6,531 bases of DNA. Origin: Legionellaceae bacterium. GTDB lineage: Bacteria > Pseudomonadota > Gammaproteobacteria > Legionellales > Legionellaceae. Of the stretch, positions 6,335 to 6,531 are shown piece after piece (within the stretch, counting starts at the first letter, position 1; each line of letters begins with the position of its first letter). Below the pieces are notes generated by a model. It did not search any database, was not told where the DNA came from, and saw nothing but the letters and a program-made list of their open reading frames with translations. The stretch spans positions 1 to 6,531 of the forward strand of contig DAIDLK010000051.1 in assembly GCA_027449525.1 (NCBI GenBank), in the 5' to 3' direction. The translations under genes and the position numbers were made by a program.

Positions 6335-6531
6335 CTATTGAACAGCTTCTTTCAATAGTTTTCCGGTTTTGAACTTCACAACACGTGAAGCTTTAATATC
6401 AATCTCTTTTCCACTGCGTGGATCACGACCTTTGCGAGCAGCGCGGTGACCAACTGACATTGAGCAGAATCCTGTCAGAACAATTTGATCGCCTCTTTTT
6501 AGAGTTTTAGTGACTGTATCAATGAACGCAT
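6335..6531 (-). CDS. hupB: HU-family DNA-binding protein, N-terminal part beyond window
   Basis: HU is a small dimeric nucleoid protein that bends DNA. The visible 64 C-terminal residues correspond to roughly the last 70% of a 90-residue HU; about 26 N-terminal residues lie beyond the right edge. The sequence includes LKRGDQIVLTGF, the arm-region RAARKGRDPRSGKEIDI with the conserved tip proline, and the terminal KFKTGKLLKEAVQ. The normal GFGTF core is replaced by GFCSM, and GRNPxTG by GRDPRSG, so this is an unusual member. The hupB symbol rests on context: HU followed by ppiD, as in E. coli lon-hupB-ppiD, with two tRNAs between. IHF is less likely because the C-terminus is HU-like. The TAG stop at 6335-6337 is followed within 10 bases by tRNA-Val. 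Confidence 0.85.
   Translation of the reverse strand, partial: AFIDTVTKTLKRGDQIVLTGFCSMSVGHRAARKGRDPRSGKEIDIKASRVVKFKTGKLLKEAVQ

Overview
This window looks like core chromosome of a gammaproteobacterium. prmB and smrB stand back to back as in Escherichia coli, and a DNA-binding HU gene, ppiD and fabI lie close together as in many gammaproteobacteria. The Asd is of the short NPNCS type rather than the enterobacterial type, so a non-enteric lineage is more likely; the genus cannot be fixed from this sequence alone. I see no insertion sequence, phage gene, CRISPR array or other sign of recent transfer. Coding density is very high and no gap reaches 300 bases.

Layout: (1) Positions 1-1665, minus strand: prmB (ribosomal protein uL3 glutamine methyltransferase) followed directly by asd (aspartate-semialdehyde dehydrogenase), which runs off the left edge. 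(2) Positions 1666-1753: a divergent promoter region serving prmB and smrB. (3) Positions 1754-4535, plus strand: smrB (Smr-domain ribosome-rescue nuclease), then a good sigma70-like promoter, then udk (uridine kinase), fabI (enoyl-ACP reductase) and nudC (NADH pyrophosphatase / NAD-cap hydrolase). The last three are packed as an operon. (4) Positions 4560-6531, minus strand, read right to left: the end of an HU-family gene, tRNA-Val(UAC), tRNA-Asp(GUC), a rho-independent terminator, then a ppiD homologue that converges on nudC.

Functionally these are housekeeping genes. prmB and smrB both act on translation, the first by modifying uL3 and the second by cutting mRNA at collided ribosomes. asd feeds lysine, threonine, methionine and cell-wall diaminopimelate synthesis. 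udk salvages pyrimidines, fabI completes each cycle of fatty acid elongation using NADH, and nudC acts on NADH and NAD-capped RNA. The ppiD product is predicted to be an inner-membrane-anchored periplasmic chaperone.

The most notable feature is that this PpiD appears to have lost its whole parvulin (prolyl isomerase) domain by a clean in-frame deletion, keeping the membrane anchor, the SurA-like chaperone region and the C-terminal region. Also worth a look are the HU gene ending 10 bases before tRNA-Val (likely one transcript), the terminator placed just 14 bases before the ppiD start codon, an atypical HU core motif, and a possible leaderless smrB mRNA. I did not find evidence of a new defence, mobile or biosynthetic system.
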